Shown here: one piece after another, positions 1 through 6,213 of the stretch
Layout of the letters: each line of letters starts with the position of its first letter
Numbering within the stretch: position 1 is the first letter of the stretch
Assembly: GCA_035281425.1 (NCBI GenBank)
Contig: DATEDX010000090.1
Location: 1 to 7,208, forward strand
DNA from: JAICND01 sp035281425
GTDB taxonomy: Bacteria; Actinomycetota; Acidimicrobiia; Spongiisociales; ZC4RG35
DNA length: 7,208 nt
Direction: 5' to 3'
Translations under genes and position numbers: made by a program
Notes under the pieces: generated by a model
What the model was told of the DNA's origin: nothing
What the model saw: the letters and a program-made list of their open reading frames with translations, nothing else
Database searches by the model: none

Positions 1-571
1 GGAACACTGGCCGAGTCTCTCTGCCCGTTTCGGCATCGAGGAAGTGGACTGCTTTGTCGTAGGCACCGAAGATCACCTCGAGCACCCCGTCGGGTCGCTC
101 CCACACCACGGGCTGTCCGGTCCAGCCGGTCCCGCACCAGATGCTGGAGACCCCTCCCACCGACGATGAGCCACACATGCCGCGGTCTGGGGGATAGCTC
201 CACAACACCCGGGGGTTAGCGGGGAGGGGGCCCTCCCCGTAGTAGGTGCGGGTGGGGTTGCCTCGAAACATGGTCAGTCCCACCGTGGTCCCCCAGGGCC
301 GGCCAACGGTCCAGTCTGGAACCGTTCCCATCTCCCGGGTGGGGAGAGTGGTGGTGGTGGGGGCTGCAGTGGTAGTGGGGGCAGCCGCTAACGGTGAGGT
401 GGAAGTGGATGCCGCTGCTACCGCCAGTGTGGTGGAGGTGGTGCTCGTAGTGGAAGGGGTCGGGGAGCGAGATCCAGCAAAAACTGCCGTTCCGATCACG
501 GCTCCGATCAGACCCACCATGACCAAGGCGGAGCGAGCCTGAAGTCCTTTCTCCGAGGCCGGTTCGCTCAT
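1..571 (-). CDS. Membrane-anchored PQQ-like beta-propeller protein, N-terminal 190 residues (partial)
   Basis: The reading frame is open from an ATG at 571 to the left edge, so the C-terminus is missing. The protein starts with a short charged N-terminus, then one hydrophobic segment (about residues 14-33, an uncleaved anchor or signal peptide), then a Thr/Ser/Ala/Pro-rich linker (about 38-78). A folded region follows with FRGNPTRTYYGEGPLP (102-117), WCGTGWTGQPVVW (145-157) and VIFGAYDKAVHFLDAETG (166-183). The last stretch is the blade signature of PQQ/quinoprotein-like propellers (G-x-x-D-x-x-x-x-x-L-D-A-x-T-G). Cys133 and Cys146 could form a disulfide outside the cell. GGAG at 582-579 lies 7 nt before the ATG, which supports the start. 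The ATG overlaps the TGA of the upstream CapA-like gene by 4 bp (ATGA), so the two are probably translationally coupled. The propeller fold is a fairly safe call. Ligand and function are unknown, and an enzymatic quinoprotein role should not be assumed. Confidence 0.75.
   Translation of the reverse strand, partial: MSEPASEKGLQARSALVMVGLIGAVIGTAVFAGSRSPTPSTTSTTSTTLAVAAASTSTSPLAAAPTTTAAPTTTTLPTREMGTVPDWTVGRPWGTTVGLTMFRGNPTRTYYGEGPLPANPRVLWSYPPDRGMCGSSSVGGVSSIWCGTGWTGQPVVWERPDGVLEVIFGAYDKAVHFLDAETGRETRPVF
338..460 (-). repeat. Low-complexity Thr/Ala/Ser linker tract in the propeller gene
   Basis: The tract encodes residues 38-78 (clusters such as STTSTTSTT and PTTTAAPTTTT) between the membrane anchor and the propeller. 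It is the same design as in the CapA-like protein and the binding lipoprotein of this window, although the downstream domains are unrelated. Confidence 0.75.
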
Positions 572-1641
572 GACGGCGCTCCGCAGGTCGCCTCCCCGGT
601 CAACACCGGGTGACCGGGGCTCTCGATGAAGGCGGGGATGAGACAGCCGGTCACCTCACCCTCCGGGGATACCAGCACTCGCGCCACTCCCGACGTCGCT
701 CCCGCCACCGAGTTGGTCTGCCAGACGAAGTTGCCCAGACTCCACGCCACCGGTTTCCCCATCACGATCTCAAAGGGCTGCATGCGATGGGGATGGTGAC
801 CAAAGATGGCATCGGCACCGGCGGCGATCATCGCTTCGGCTCGCTCGATGTCCTCGGCCCTAGGGGTGGTCTCCAGTTCAAAGCCCCAATGGACGGTGAC
901 GATGACGATATCGGCCTGCTCTTTGGCGGCCGCCACCGCCGCCGCCATCACCTCGGCATCGTCACCGTTGGCCATTCCGGCATTGTCCTCGTCCGCCAAC
1001 CAACCGGAGTTGGGCACCACTCCCCCGAAGCCGAGCACCGCTACCCGCCAGCCGTTGAGGCTGAAGAGGGCAGGGGCGTAGGCCTCGGCGGCATTGGCAC
1101 CTGCCCCCACCGGGGCGATGCCGGCCTTGATCAGGTTGCGGCGACCGTCGAGCATCGCCTCCTGGCCGAAGTCCATGGAGTGGTTGTTGGCCTGATTCGC
1201 TACTTCCACGCCGTGCAACCGCATGAAGGGCAGAGCCTCCACATCGCAGCGGAAGGAGAAGGCTTTCGGTTCCGGCTCACCCAACTCGGAGGGGGCACAT
1301 TCCAGGTTGACCACCGTGAGATCATCCTCGAGGAACAGGCCCTCCAGGCCGTTCCAGGCCCAGTCGTACCCGTTGCGGGCTAGCCCCGGGAGCACAGAGG
1401 TGTCGAGGTTGACATCGCCCACGCCGTGAATGGTGACCCAGCCTTTGGGGGGAATGGTGGTCGTGGTGGTGGAGGAGGTGGAGGTAGTGGTGGAAGAAGA
1501 GGTAGTGGTGGGGGGCACGGTGGTGGTAGTGGTCACCGGCGCCAGGGTGGTGGTAGCCGGCACCGCCTGACGGTAAGCAAAGGCGCCGGCACCCAATAGG
1601 AAGCCGGCGAAAGCCACCACCAGGACCCCGGAGAGACGCAC
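568..1641 (-). CDS. CapA-family (PGA_cap) metallophosphatase-like protein, membrane-anchored
   Basis: 357 residues with a GTG start. Residues 4-22 form a hydrophobic anchor, 30-62 are an almost pure Thr/Ser/Pro linker, and 68 onward is the exported domain. That domain carries the CapA/YwtB signatures in order: GDVNLD (75-80), NLE (112-114), NQANNHSMDFG (149-159), HWG (251-253), GHHPH (281-285) and SLGNF (301-305). These Asp, Asn and His residues correspond to the metal-dependent phosphatase-like core of the family, so the active site looks intact. CapA proteins are linked to poly-gamma-glutamate capsule work in Bacillus, but no capB/capC-type genes are visible here, so a capsule role is not supported; hydrolysis or remodelling of a cell-surface polymer is only a guess. 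The start is bounded by an in-frame TGA nine codons upstream, at 1668-1666. No good ribosome binding site precedes GTG 1641. A TAACCT at 1658-1653 could be a -10 box giving an almost leaderless mRNA. The gene ends in the ATGA overlap with the propeller gene. Confidence 0.88.
   Translation of the reverse strand: MRLSGVLVVAFAGFLLGAGAFAYRQAVPATTTLAPVTTTTTVPPTTTSSSTTTSTSSTTTTTIPPKGWVTIHGVGDVNLDTSVLPGLARNGYDWAWNGLEGLFLEDDLTVVNLECAPSELGEPEPKAFSFRCDVEALPFMRLHGVEVANQANNHSMDFGQEAMLDGRRNLIKAGIAPVGAGANAAEAYAPALFSLNGWRVAVLGFGGVVPNSGWLADEDNAGMANGDDAEVMAAAVAAAKEQADIVIVTVHWGFELETTPRAEDIERAEAMIAAGADAIFGHHPHRMQPFEIVMGKPVAWSLGNFVWQTNSVAGATSGVARVLVSPEGEVTGCLIPAFIESPGHPVLTGEATCGAPS
1456..1554 (-). repeat. Low-complexity Thr/Ser codon tract in the CapA-like gene
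   Basis: The tract encodes residues 30-62, nearly all Thr, Ser and Pro, using ACC/ACT/TCC-type codons. On the plus strand it reads as runs of ggt, agt and gga triplets. It acts as a flexible extracellular spacer between the membrane anchor and the catalytic domain, and may be O-glycosylated. Its repetitive DNA makes it a site where length variation between relatives would be expected. Confidence 0.8.
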
Positions 1642-1713
1642 CAGAATAAGACAGGTTAGGGGTCACTCCCGGTTCCTTCAGGTCAGCTGCGGGGCACCGG
1701 TCCGCCTCGGGAC
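1642..1713 (-). other. 72-bp spacer between the ATPase gene and the CapA-like gene
   Basis: No strong terminator is visible. A 5-bp inverted repeat (GGTCC at 1699-1703 with GGACC at 1710-1714, 6-nt loop) sits at the end of the ATPase gene but has no T-run after it. TAACCT (1658-1653, minus strand) fits the actinobacterial TANNNT -10 pattern, with no convincing -35. Read-through from the transporter operon and an own promoter for the CapA-like gene are both possible. Confidence 0.35.
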
Positions 1714-2487
1714 CTAGAGGATCTGGGACAAGAACTGGCGGGTGCGGGCCTCGACCGGATTGGTGAAGAAGTGTTCAGGGGTACCGACCTCGACGATCTC
1801 GGCGTCGGCCATGAAGAACACCCGATCGGCCACGGCGCGGGCAAAACCCATCTCGTGGGTGACGACGATCATCGTCATCCCCGAGGCGGCCAGTTCCTCC
1901 ATCACCTCGAGGACCTCTTTGATCATCTCCGGGTCGAGAGCCGAGGTGGGCTCGTCAAACAGCATCACCTTGGGCTGCATGGCTAGGGCCCGGGCAATGG
2001 CCACCCGCTGCTGTTGACCTCCGGAGAGTTGACCCGGGTACTTACGGGCCTGCTCGGGGATCTTGACCCGTTCCAGCATGGCCATGGACAAATCTTCGGC
2101 CTCCTTCTTGGCCATCTGCCGAACCTGTCGTGGCGCCAAGGTGATGTTGTCGAGAACGGTGAGATGGGGAAACAGGTTGAACTGCTGGAAGACCATTCCG
2201 GTTTCTCGGCGCACCACCTGGGTAGTACGGATGTCGTCGGTCAACTCGATGCCATCGACCACGATCCGTCCACGGTCGTGTTTCTCGAGGCGGTTGATGC
2301 AGCGGATCAGGGTGGACTTCCCCGACCCGGAGGGACCGATCACCACCACTACTTCCTGGCGTCCCACCGCCATGTTGATGTCTCTCAAGGCCTGGAAGTC
2401 GCCGAAGAACTTGTCCACCCCCTCCACCACGATCACAGCTTCGCCCTTGGCGTGGGTGGCGTCGCCCAGCGCGAGTTCGCCGTTCAC
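1714..2487 (-). CDS. aapP: General L-amino acid ABC transporter ATP-binding subunit (AapP/GlnQ type)
   Basis: 257 residues, normal for the polar amino acid transporter ATPase group. It couples ATP hydrolysis at the inner face of the membrane to import through the AapQ-AapM channel. All nucleotide-binding motifs are intact: Walker A GPSGSGKST (51-59), Q-loop within FQQFNLFPHLTVLDN (100-114), ABC signature LSGGQQQR (154-161), Walker B VMLFDEPTSALDPE (174-187) and the switch His in VVTHEMGFA (208-216). The start is GTG 2487, whose GTGA overlaps the stop of the AapM gene by 4 bp. GGGAG at 2496-2492 lies 4 nt ahead of it. About 16 residues precede the conserved VIVVEGVDKFFG beginning, a modest N-terminal extension. 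It is the last gene of the four-gene transporter unit. The general amino-acid (Aap) assignment rests on the neighbours; the ATPase alone could equally be labelled GlnQ. Confidence 0.93.
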   Translation of the reverse strand: MNGELALGDATHAKGEAVIVVEGVDKFFGDFQALRDINMAVGRQEVVVVIGPSGSGKSTLIRCINRLEKHDRGRIVVDGIELTDDIRTTQVVRRETGMVFQQFNLFPHLTVLDNITLAPRQVRQMAKKEAEDLSMAMLERVKIPEQARKYPGQLSGGQQQRVAIARALAMQPKVMLFDEPTSALDPEMIKEVLEVMEELAASGMTMIVVTHEMGFARAVADRVFFMADAEIVEVGTPEHFFTNPVEARTRQFLSQIL

Positions 2488-3704
2488 CGTTCTCCCACCC
2501 CCAGCCTCCGTTCCAGACGGCGGGCCTCACGCGACATGGTGTAGGACCCTACCCAGAAGACCAAGGCAGCGAAGGGGAGGGTCAGCCGTTCGAGGCCCTG
2601 AGCGAGAAAGTCGGGCTGCGAGTTGACGTTCTGGGCGACGCTGAGGACATCGGGCAGGCCTACCACCGCCACCAGGGTGGTGTCTTTGTAAAGGCTGATG
2701 AACTGCCCCACCATCGCCGGGATGGTGGCACGGAGCGCCTGGGGAAGGACTACCAGCCTCATCACCTTCCAAGGGGTCAACCCCACCGCCTGCGCAGCCT
2801 CCACCTGGCCCTTGGGAACGGCCTGCAACCCTCCCCGCACGACTTCGGCGATATAGGCCGCCTCGAACAGGGTGAGGGCGATCAAAACCCGAGTGACCCG
2901 CTCCGGGGTGATGGTGCTGGGAAGGAAGAAGCCGAGGGCGAACATACCCATGAGGAGCAGGGTGATGAGTGGCACCCCCCGGATGAACTCGATGTAGGCG
3001 ACCGATATGGTCCTCACCACCGGGAACGAAGAGCGCCGCCCCAGTGCCAGCAGCAGCCCCAGGGGAAATGCAAAAAGGATGCCGGCCAGGGTCAGGAACA
3101 GGTTGAGTTGCAGTCCACCCCACTCCTCCCAACCCACACCACCGGCAGAGGAGAGGAGGGCATAGACCACCAGAGGAAGGATGAGGAGCGCCAGCCACGA
3201 CCGCCTCCGGCCCTGCCGGGAGAGCCGCCGGCCCAGCCAATTGCCGCCCACCCCGAGCAGGGCAGCCGCCAGTACTGCGACGGTGGGAATGATCGTCTCA
3301 GTGAGGAGCAGGAGGACCATCACCAGCAGCAGCGCCGGCCAGAAACGGCGCAAGATGTCCAAGAGGCGGCTGGGGCGGTAGCTGAGGCCGGTGGTGGCGG
3401 CTACCTCGCGGCGGTGGCCGGTAAGAGCGCCGGCAGCCACCCCCACCACCAAAGAGACGAGGAGGACGGCCGCCACCGGGCGCCACAACTGGTCGCGGGG
3501 GAAGCGACCGAGCACGAAAAGGGTGAGGTTGCGACGGAGGATCGTGTAGTCGACGGTGAAGAGAAAGCGGGTCACTCCCACCAACGCCCAGCCAAACAGA
3601 GCAAAGAAGGCGAAGGTGATCAAAGAGTCGTACCAGGTACGGAAGAGGTGACGCCTGGCCCAGACCACACCCCGACCGGGCGCCGGGGAGGATGCCGCCG
3701 TCAT
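2484..3704 (-). CDS. aapM: General L-amino acid ABC transporter permease (AapM type)
   Basis: 406 residues, slightly longer than typical AapM proteins. Predicted membrane segments lie near 28-49, 76-95, 122-138, 140-157, 169-185, 200-222, 231-262, 273-290 and 371-389. The first third (to about 190) is the variable extra part found in AapQ/AapM-type permeases. From about 195 comes the standard HisM-type permease domain, including EFIRGVPLITLLLMG (239-253). The EAA loop that contacts the ATPase is complete: EAAQAVG (302-308) and VVLPQA (318-323), followed by FISLYKDTTLVAVVGLPD (335-352). The start is ATG 3704, whose ATGA overlaps the AapQ stop by 4 bp. The same frame stays open far upstream inside the AapQ gene, so an automatic call could make it about 783 residues; that extra part is low-quality antisense-like sequence with no permease features and should be ignored. 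It forms the channel heterodimer with AapQ. Confidence 0.92.
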   Translation of the reverse strand: MTAASSPAPGRGVVWARRHLFRTWYDSLITFAFFALFGWALVGVTRFLFTVDYTILRRNLTLFVLGRFPRDQLWRPVAAVLLVSLVVGVAAGALTGHRREVAATTGLSYRPSRLLDILRRFWPALLLVMVLLLLTETIIPTVAVLAAALLGVGGNWLGRRLSRQGRRRSWLALLILPLVVYALLSSAGGVGWEEWGGLQLNLFLTLAGILFAFPLGLLLALGRRSSFPVVRTISVAYIEFIRGVPLITLLLMGMFALGFFLPSTITPERVTRVLIALTLFEAAYIAEVVRGGLQAVPKGQVEAAQAVGLTPWKVMRLVVLPQALRATIPAMVGQFISLYKDTTLVAVVGLPDVLSVAQNVNSQPDFLAQGLERLTLPFAALVFWVGSYTMSREARRLERRLGVGER

Positions 3705-4870
3705 CTCGTCACCAACTGCAGCCGCCGGTTGATGATGTTGACCAGGAAGGAGATGGTCAACGAGAAAACCAGGTAGGCACCCATGAGGAGGATGATCACC
3801 TGGGGAGCGGGTTGCCCATTGCCAATCGCCTGGAAGGCGATGGTGGTGATCTCGGCGAAACCCACCGCCAGGGCCAGGGATGTGTTCTTGGTGAAGTTGA
3901 GGTATTGGTTGATGACGGGGGGGATGGCAATCCGCATCGCTTGGGGAAGGATCACGTAGCGAAGCCGTTGGAAGCCGGAGAGGGCAAGGGCGTTGGCAGC
4001 CTCGGTTTGACCCCGGGGAACGGCCAGGATCGAGCCCCGGACGATCTCGGCCACGTGGCTGGCGGTGTAGACGACGAGGGCGATGAGAACCGCGAAGTAG
4101 CCGCCCAAGCCGCTGAATCCTCCACTTACCACCCTCCCCTCCAACAAGGGACGCGACCAACCGAGCGGAGCTTCCCAGATGGCGTACCCGATTCCGGCCA
4201 AGGCCAAGAATGCCCCTAGGGACCATGCCAGCCGGTGGTGAGGGTGACCGGTTTGGTCCGATCTTCTGGTTCGCCACCACCACAACCCGGCGGCGATGAC
4301 CACCGCCGCCAGCAGCAACCAGCGATATTCGGTGAACCCCGACCGGGCGGTGAGACCGGGCACGGTGATACGGAGGTTGCTGATGACGAACCAGCCGAAG
4401 GGTGTGATCGGAGCCCGGGCAGGGGGGAGAGCCAGGATCACCGCCCGGAAGACGAAGATGATGATGAGGAGGGGAGGAAGGTTGCGGATCACCTCCACGA
4501 AGAGGGTGGCGGCGCGGGCGGCCAGCCAGTTGGTGGAGAGTCGGGCCACCCCCACCACCACTCCCAGCACGGTCAGGATGGGGATGCCCACTATGACCAG
4601 GGTGAAGGTGTTCTTGATTCCCACCGCCAGCGCCCGGCGAAGAGGCGCCCCCGGGCTCAGACCAGAGTCGGCGATGTCCACCCCCACGGGTTGGTTGAGA
4701 AATCCGAAGTCGGTTCTGATCCCCCGCGCTCTTAGGTTGTTGGTGACGTTGAACCAGAGCACATAAAGAAGGATCAGGAATCCGGCCAGGGCGATGGTCT
4801 GCAGCAATGCCCGCAGCGCTCGCAGGTTGCGCCACAATGGGGGCCGGTCCGCCAGGTCGCCCGCGGTCAT
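3701..4870 (-). CDS. aapQ: General L-amino acid ABC transporter permease (AapQ type)
   Basis: 389 residues, about the usual AapQ length. The N-terminus (LWRNLRALRALLQTIALAG, then DFGFLNQPVGVDIADSGLSP at 54-73) matches the AapQ pattern of one early membrane segment (about 22-40) followed by an FGFL loop. Further hydrophobic segments lie near 86-108, 119-148, 184-198, 214-232, 255-275 and 354-378. The family feature VIRNLPPLLIIIFVF (127-141) is clear. The EAA loop is EAANALALSGFQRLRYVILPQA (290-311), followed by NQYLNFTKNTSLALAVGFAE (321-340). The usual Gly six residues after the loop's Glu is Ala296 here, a small departure. ATG 4870 is preceded only by a weak GGGG (4876-4873), so initiation may depend on the transcript leader and the hairpin upstream. 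It overlaps the AapM gene by 4 bp and pairs with AapM in the membrane. Confidence 0.92.
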   Translation of the reverse strand: MTAGDLADRPPLWRNLRALRALLQTIALAGFLILLYVLWFNVTNNLRARGIRTDFGFLNQPVGVDIADSGLSPGAPLRRALAVGIKNTFTLVIVGIPILTVLGVVVGVARLSTNWLAARAATLFVEVIRNLPPLLIIIFVFRAVILALPPARAPITPFGWFVISNLRITVPGLTARSGFTEYRWLLLAAVVIAAGLWWWRTRRSDQTGHPHHRLAWSLGAFLALAGIGYAIWEAPLGWSRPLLEGRVVSGGFSGLGGYFAVLIALVVYTASHVAEIVRGSILAVPRGQTEAANALALSGFQRLRYVILPQAMRIAIPPVINQYLNFTKNTSLALAVGFAEITTIAFQAIGNGQPAPQVIILLMGAYLVFSLTISFLVNIINRRLQLVTR

Positions 4871-4925
4871 GTCCCCAGCACTCGATCAGGCTTCATGGAT
4901 AGGTGGATTGGTCAACCAGGGAACC

Positions 4926-4955
4926 GAAGGAGGGGCCGTGACCGACCCCTCCTTC
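4926..4955 (-). promoter_or_regulatory. Intergenic stem-loop between binding-protein and permease genes
   Basis: GAAGGAGGGG (4926-4935) and CCCCTCCTTC (4946-4955) form a perfect 10-bp inverted repeat with a 10-nt loop, 9 bp after the TAA of the binding-protein gene. No T-run follows on the minus strand, so it is not a classical intrinsic terminator. In many binding-protein transporter operons a hairpin at this place stabilises the receptor mRNA or partly stops transcription, so that more receptor than channel is made. That role is inferred from position; the repeat itself is directly visible. Confidence 0.7.
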
Positions 4956-4964
4956 AGCTGGGGC

Positions 4965-6113
4965 TTACCGGTAGGGAGGGGCGTAGAGGAGCCCGCCTTC
5001 GGTCCAGAGGCTGTTGGGTCCCCGTTCCAGGCCGAGAGGGGTATCGGGGCCGACGTTACGGTCGTAGATCTCGCCGTAGTTGCCCACCGCGCTGATCACG
5101 TTGACGGTCCAGCCGGGCTCCAAGCCCAGGCCAGGATCGAAGACGGTGATGCCTTCGTCGGTCTCGATCTCGAGTCCCAGGAAGCGGCGGATGTCGAGGT
5201 TGTCGGTATCGGCGAAGGACTCGACGTTCCCTCCCTCGATCCCTAACTCTTCGGCGAGGATGGTGGCGATCACCACCCAGTCGATGATCTGGGCCCATTG
5301 GCTGTCGCCGTCGCGGACCACCGGACCCAACGGCTCCTTGGAGAAGGTCTCATCCAGGACGACCAGGGCCTCGGGCCCACCTTCACTGTCGGGGAAGTTG
5401 GAGCGGACCCCGGCCAGTTGGCTCTTGTCCGAAGTCCAGCCGTCGCATTGTCCCGCCAAGAAGGCAGCTTGCAGGGTCTCGTTGTCCTCGAAAGTGCTGG
5501 CCGTGTAGGGGATGGTGCCGAAACGCGTGGCCAGATTGAGTTCGGTGGTAGTCCCGGCGAGAACACAGATCGAGGTGTCGGCCATGTCCTCGATGGTGGC
5601 GAAGCCGTCTTCAGCCCGCACCATCATCCCCTGCCCGTCGTAGAAGGTGGTGTGGAGGAAGGTCGCCCCTTCCCCCCCGTCTCGACCGGCGGTCCAGGTC
5701 GTGTTGCGGATGAGAACATCGATCTCGCCGCTTCCCAAGGCGGAGAACCGCTGCTGGGCGGTCAGGGGAATGTACTCGACCGCTTCCGGATCCCCCAGAA
5801 CTGCAGCTGCAACGGCTTTACAGAAGTCGATGTCGAATCCGGCGAAGTTGCCGTCCGGGTCGACGAATCCGAAGCCGGGCACGGCGTCGTTCACACCGCA
5901 GCGGAGCATGCCCCGAGACTGAACCGCGGCGAGGGTGTCGCCGGTCGGGGTGGAAGCGCCGGTAGTGGTGGTGCCGTTGCCGGCCGTGGTCGTCACGCCG
6001 TTTCCGGCCGTGGTAGTAGCTCCACCGGTAGTAGTGGTGGTGTCTTCAACCGCTTGTGTACATGCTGTCAAGGCCAGGATCAAGGCCGGTAAGACGACGA
6101 GATGCCGCCTCAT
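4965..6113 (-). CDS. aapJ: General L-amino acid-binding lipoprotein of the ABC transporter (AapJ type)
   Basis: 382 residues. This is the extracellular receptor that hands amino acids to the AapQM channel. It begins with a lipoprotein signal peptide MRRHLVVLPALILALTAC, with lipobox LTAC and lipidated Cys18, then a Thr/Gly-rich tether (about 25-58), then the binding domain. AapJ-type signatures are RGMLRCGVN (67-75), GFGFVDPDGNFAGFDIDFCKAVAAAVLGD (80-108), QRFSALGSGEIDVLIRNTTWT (121-141), then FYDGQGMMV, CVLAGTTTELNL and QCDGWTSDKSQL. Four Cys in the mature domain (the first two C72 and C98) match the positions usual in the family and may be paired. The open frame extends upstream to 6251, and a second ATG lies at 6125. 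ATG 6113 is chosen because GGAGGTGA (6122-6115) sits directly before it and it gives a clean signal peptide. It is first in the operon; TGCTAGGGT at 6153-6145 is a likely promoter element. Amino-acid range is inferred from the family, not visible. Confidence 0.93.
   Translation of the reverse strand: MRRHLVVLPALILALTACTQAVEDTTTTTGGATTTAGNGVTTTAGNGTTTTGASTPTGDTLAAVQSRGMLRCGVNDAVPGFGFVDPDGNFAGFDIDFCKAVAAAVLGDPEAVEYIPLTAQQRFSALGSGEIDVLIRNTTWTAGRDGGEGATFLHTTFYDGQGMMVRAEDGFATIEDMADTSICVLAGTTTELNLATRFGTIPYTASTFEDNETLQAAFLAGQCDGWTSDKSQLAGVRSNFPDSEGGPEALVVLDETFSKEPLGPVVRDGDSQWAQIIDWVVIATILAEELGIEGGNVESFADTDNLDIRRFLGLEIETDEGITVFDPGLGLEPGWTVNVISAVGNYGEIYDRNVGPDTPLGLERGPNSLWTEGGLLYAPPYR
5973..6020 (-). 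repeat. Two-copy 24-bp tandem repeat in the AapJ linker
   Basis: Positions 5997-6020 and 5973-5996 are adjacent 24-bp copies differing at 4 positions. They encode ATTTAGNG (32-39) and VTTTAGNG (40-47). This in-frame duplication lengthens the Thr-rich tether of the lipoprotein (whole tract about 5943-6041). Confidence 0.8.
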
Positions 6114-6114
6114 G

Positions 6115-6122
6115 TCACCTCC
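6115..6122 (-). promoter_or_regulatory. Ribosome binding site that decides the AapJ start
   Basis: GGAGGTGA on the minus strand is a near-complete anti-16S match ending one nucleotide before ATG 6113. It rules out ATG 6125, which lies upstream of it, and the longer open frame as the main start. Confidence 0.75.
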
Positions 6123-6144
6123 CATGGTTTGGGGTAGGCGTGCG

Positions 6145-6153
6145 ACCCTAGCA
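6145..6153 (-). promoter_or_regulatory. Probable extended -10 promoter element for the amino-acid transporter operon
   Basis: TGCTAGGGT contains TAGGGT, which fits the actinobacterial TANNNT -10 hexamer, preceded by TGC as in extended -10 promoters. Transcription would start near 6138 and give a leader of about 25 nt that contains the strong ribosome binding site. No clear -35 box is seen at the standard distance, which is common with extended -10 elements. Confidence 0.45.
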
Positions 6154-6213
6154 ACTCCGGCCCCGCCGCGGACGACCACATCTCGTGCGCTTCGCCCCCG
6201 GATGTGGCAAGCT

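Larger units (their letters stand above)
6114..6213. other. 100-bp divergent intergenic region between aapJ and the sigma factor gene
   Basis: It holds the leftward -10 candidate and ribosome binding site. On the plus strand no convincing -35/-10 pair for the sigma factor gene could be picked; the only A/T-containing stretch near its start is GCAAGCTATGG (6207-6217), which overlaps the ATG. No clear operator-like palindrome was seen. Confidence 0.5.

Noticed and set aside
246..542. Plus-strand 98-residue Val/Gly-rich open frame
   Set aside because: Complement of the Thr-rich linker of the propeller gene; no own features.
610..1383. Plus-strand open frame of 257 residues opposite the CapA-like gene
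   Set aside because: His/Gly/Arg-rich composition typical of an antisense shadow in GC-rich DNA; the minus strand there has complete CapA motifs.
1441..1560. Triplet-rich repeat as a possible CRISPR or regulatory repeat array
   Set aside because: The repeats are codon-phased Thr/Ser codons within a protein linker; no spacers and no constant repeat unit.
1699..1714. Possible terminator after the ATPase gene
   Set aside because: Only 5 bp of stem and no T-run; too weak to call a terminator.
3705..4835. Upstream part of the open frame continuing from the AapM gene (would give a protein of about 783 residues)
   Set aside because: It lies inside the AapQ gene in another frame and reads as Pro/Arg/His-rich sequence with no membrane segments. 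AapM proper starts at ATG 3704 with the usual 4-bp overlap.
5298..6092. Plus-strand open frame of 264 residues opposite aapJ
   Set aside because: Shadow of a clear binding-protein gene; no recognisable domain, and Gly/Val-rich from the complement of the Thr repeats.
5935..6213. N-terminal extension of the sigma factor frame
   Set aside because: It is antisense to the aapJ signal and linker region and reads as Val/Pro repeats complementary to Thr codons. Sigma homology begins just after ATG 6214.
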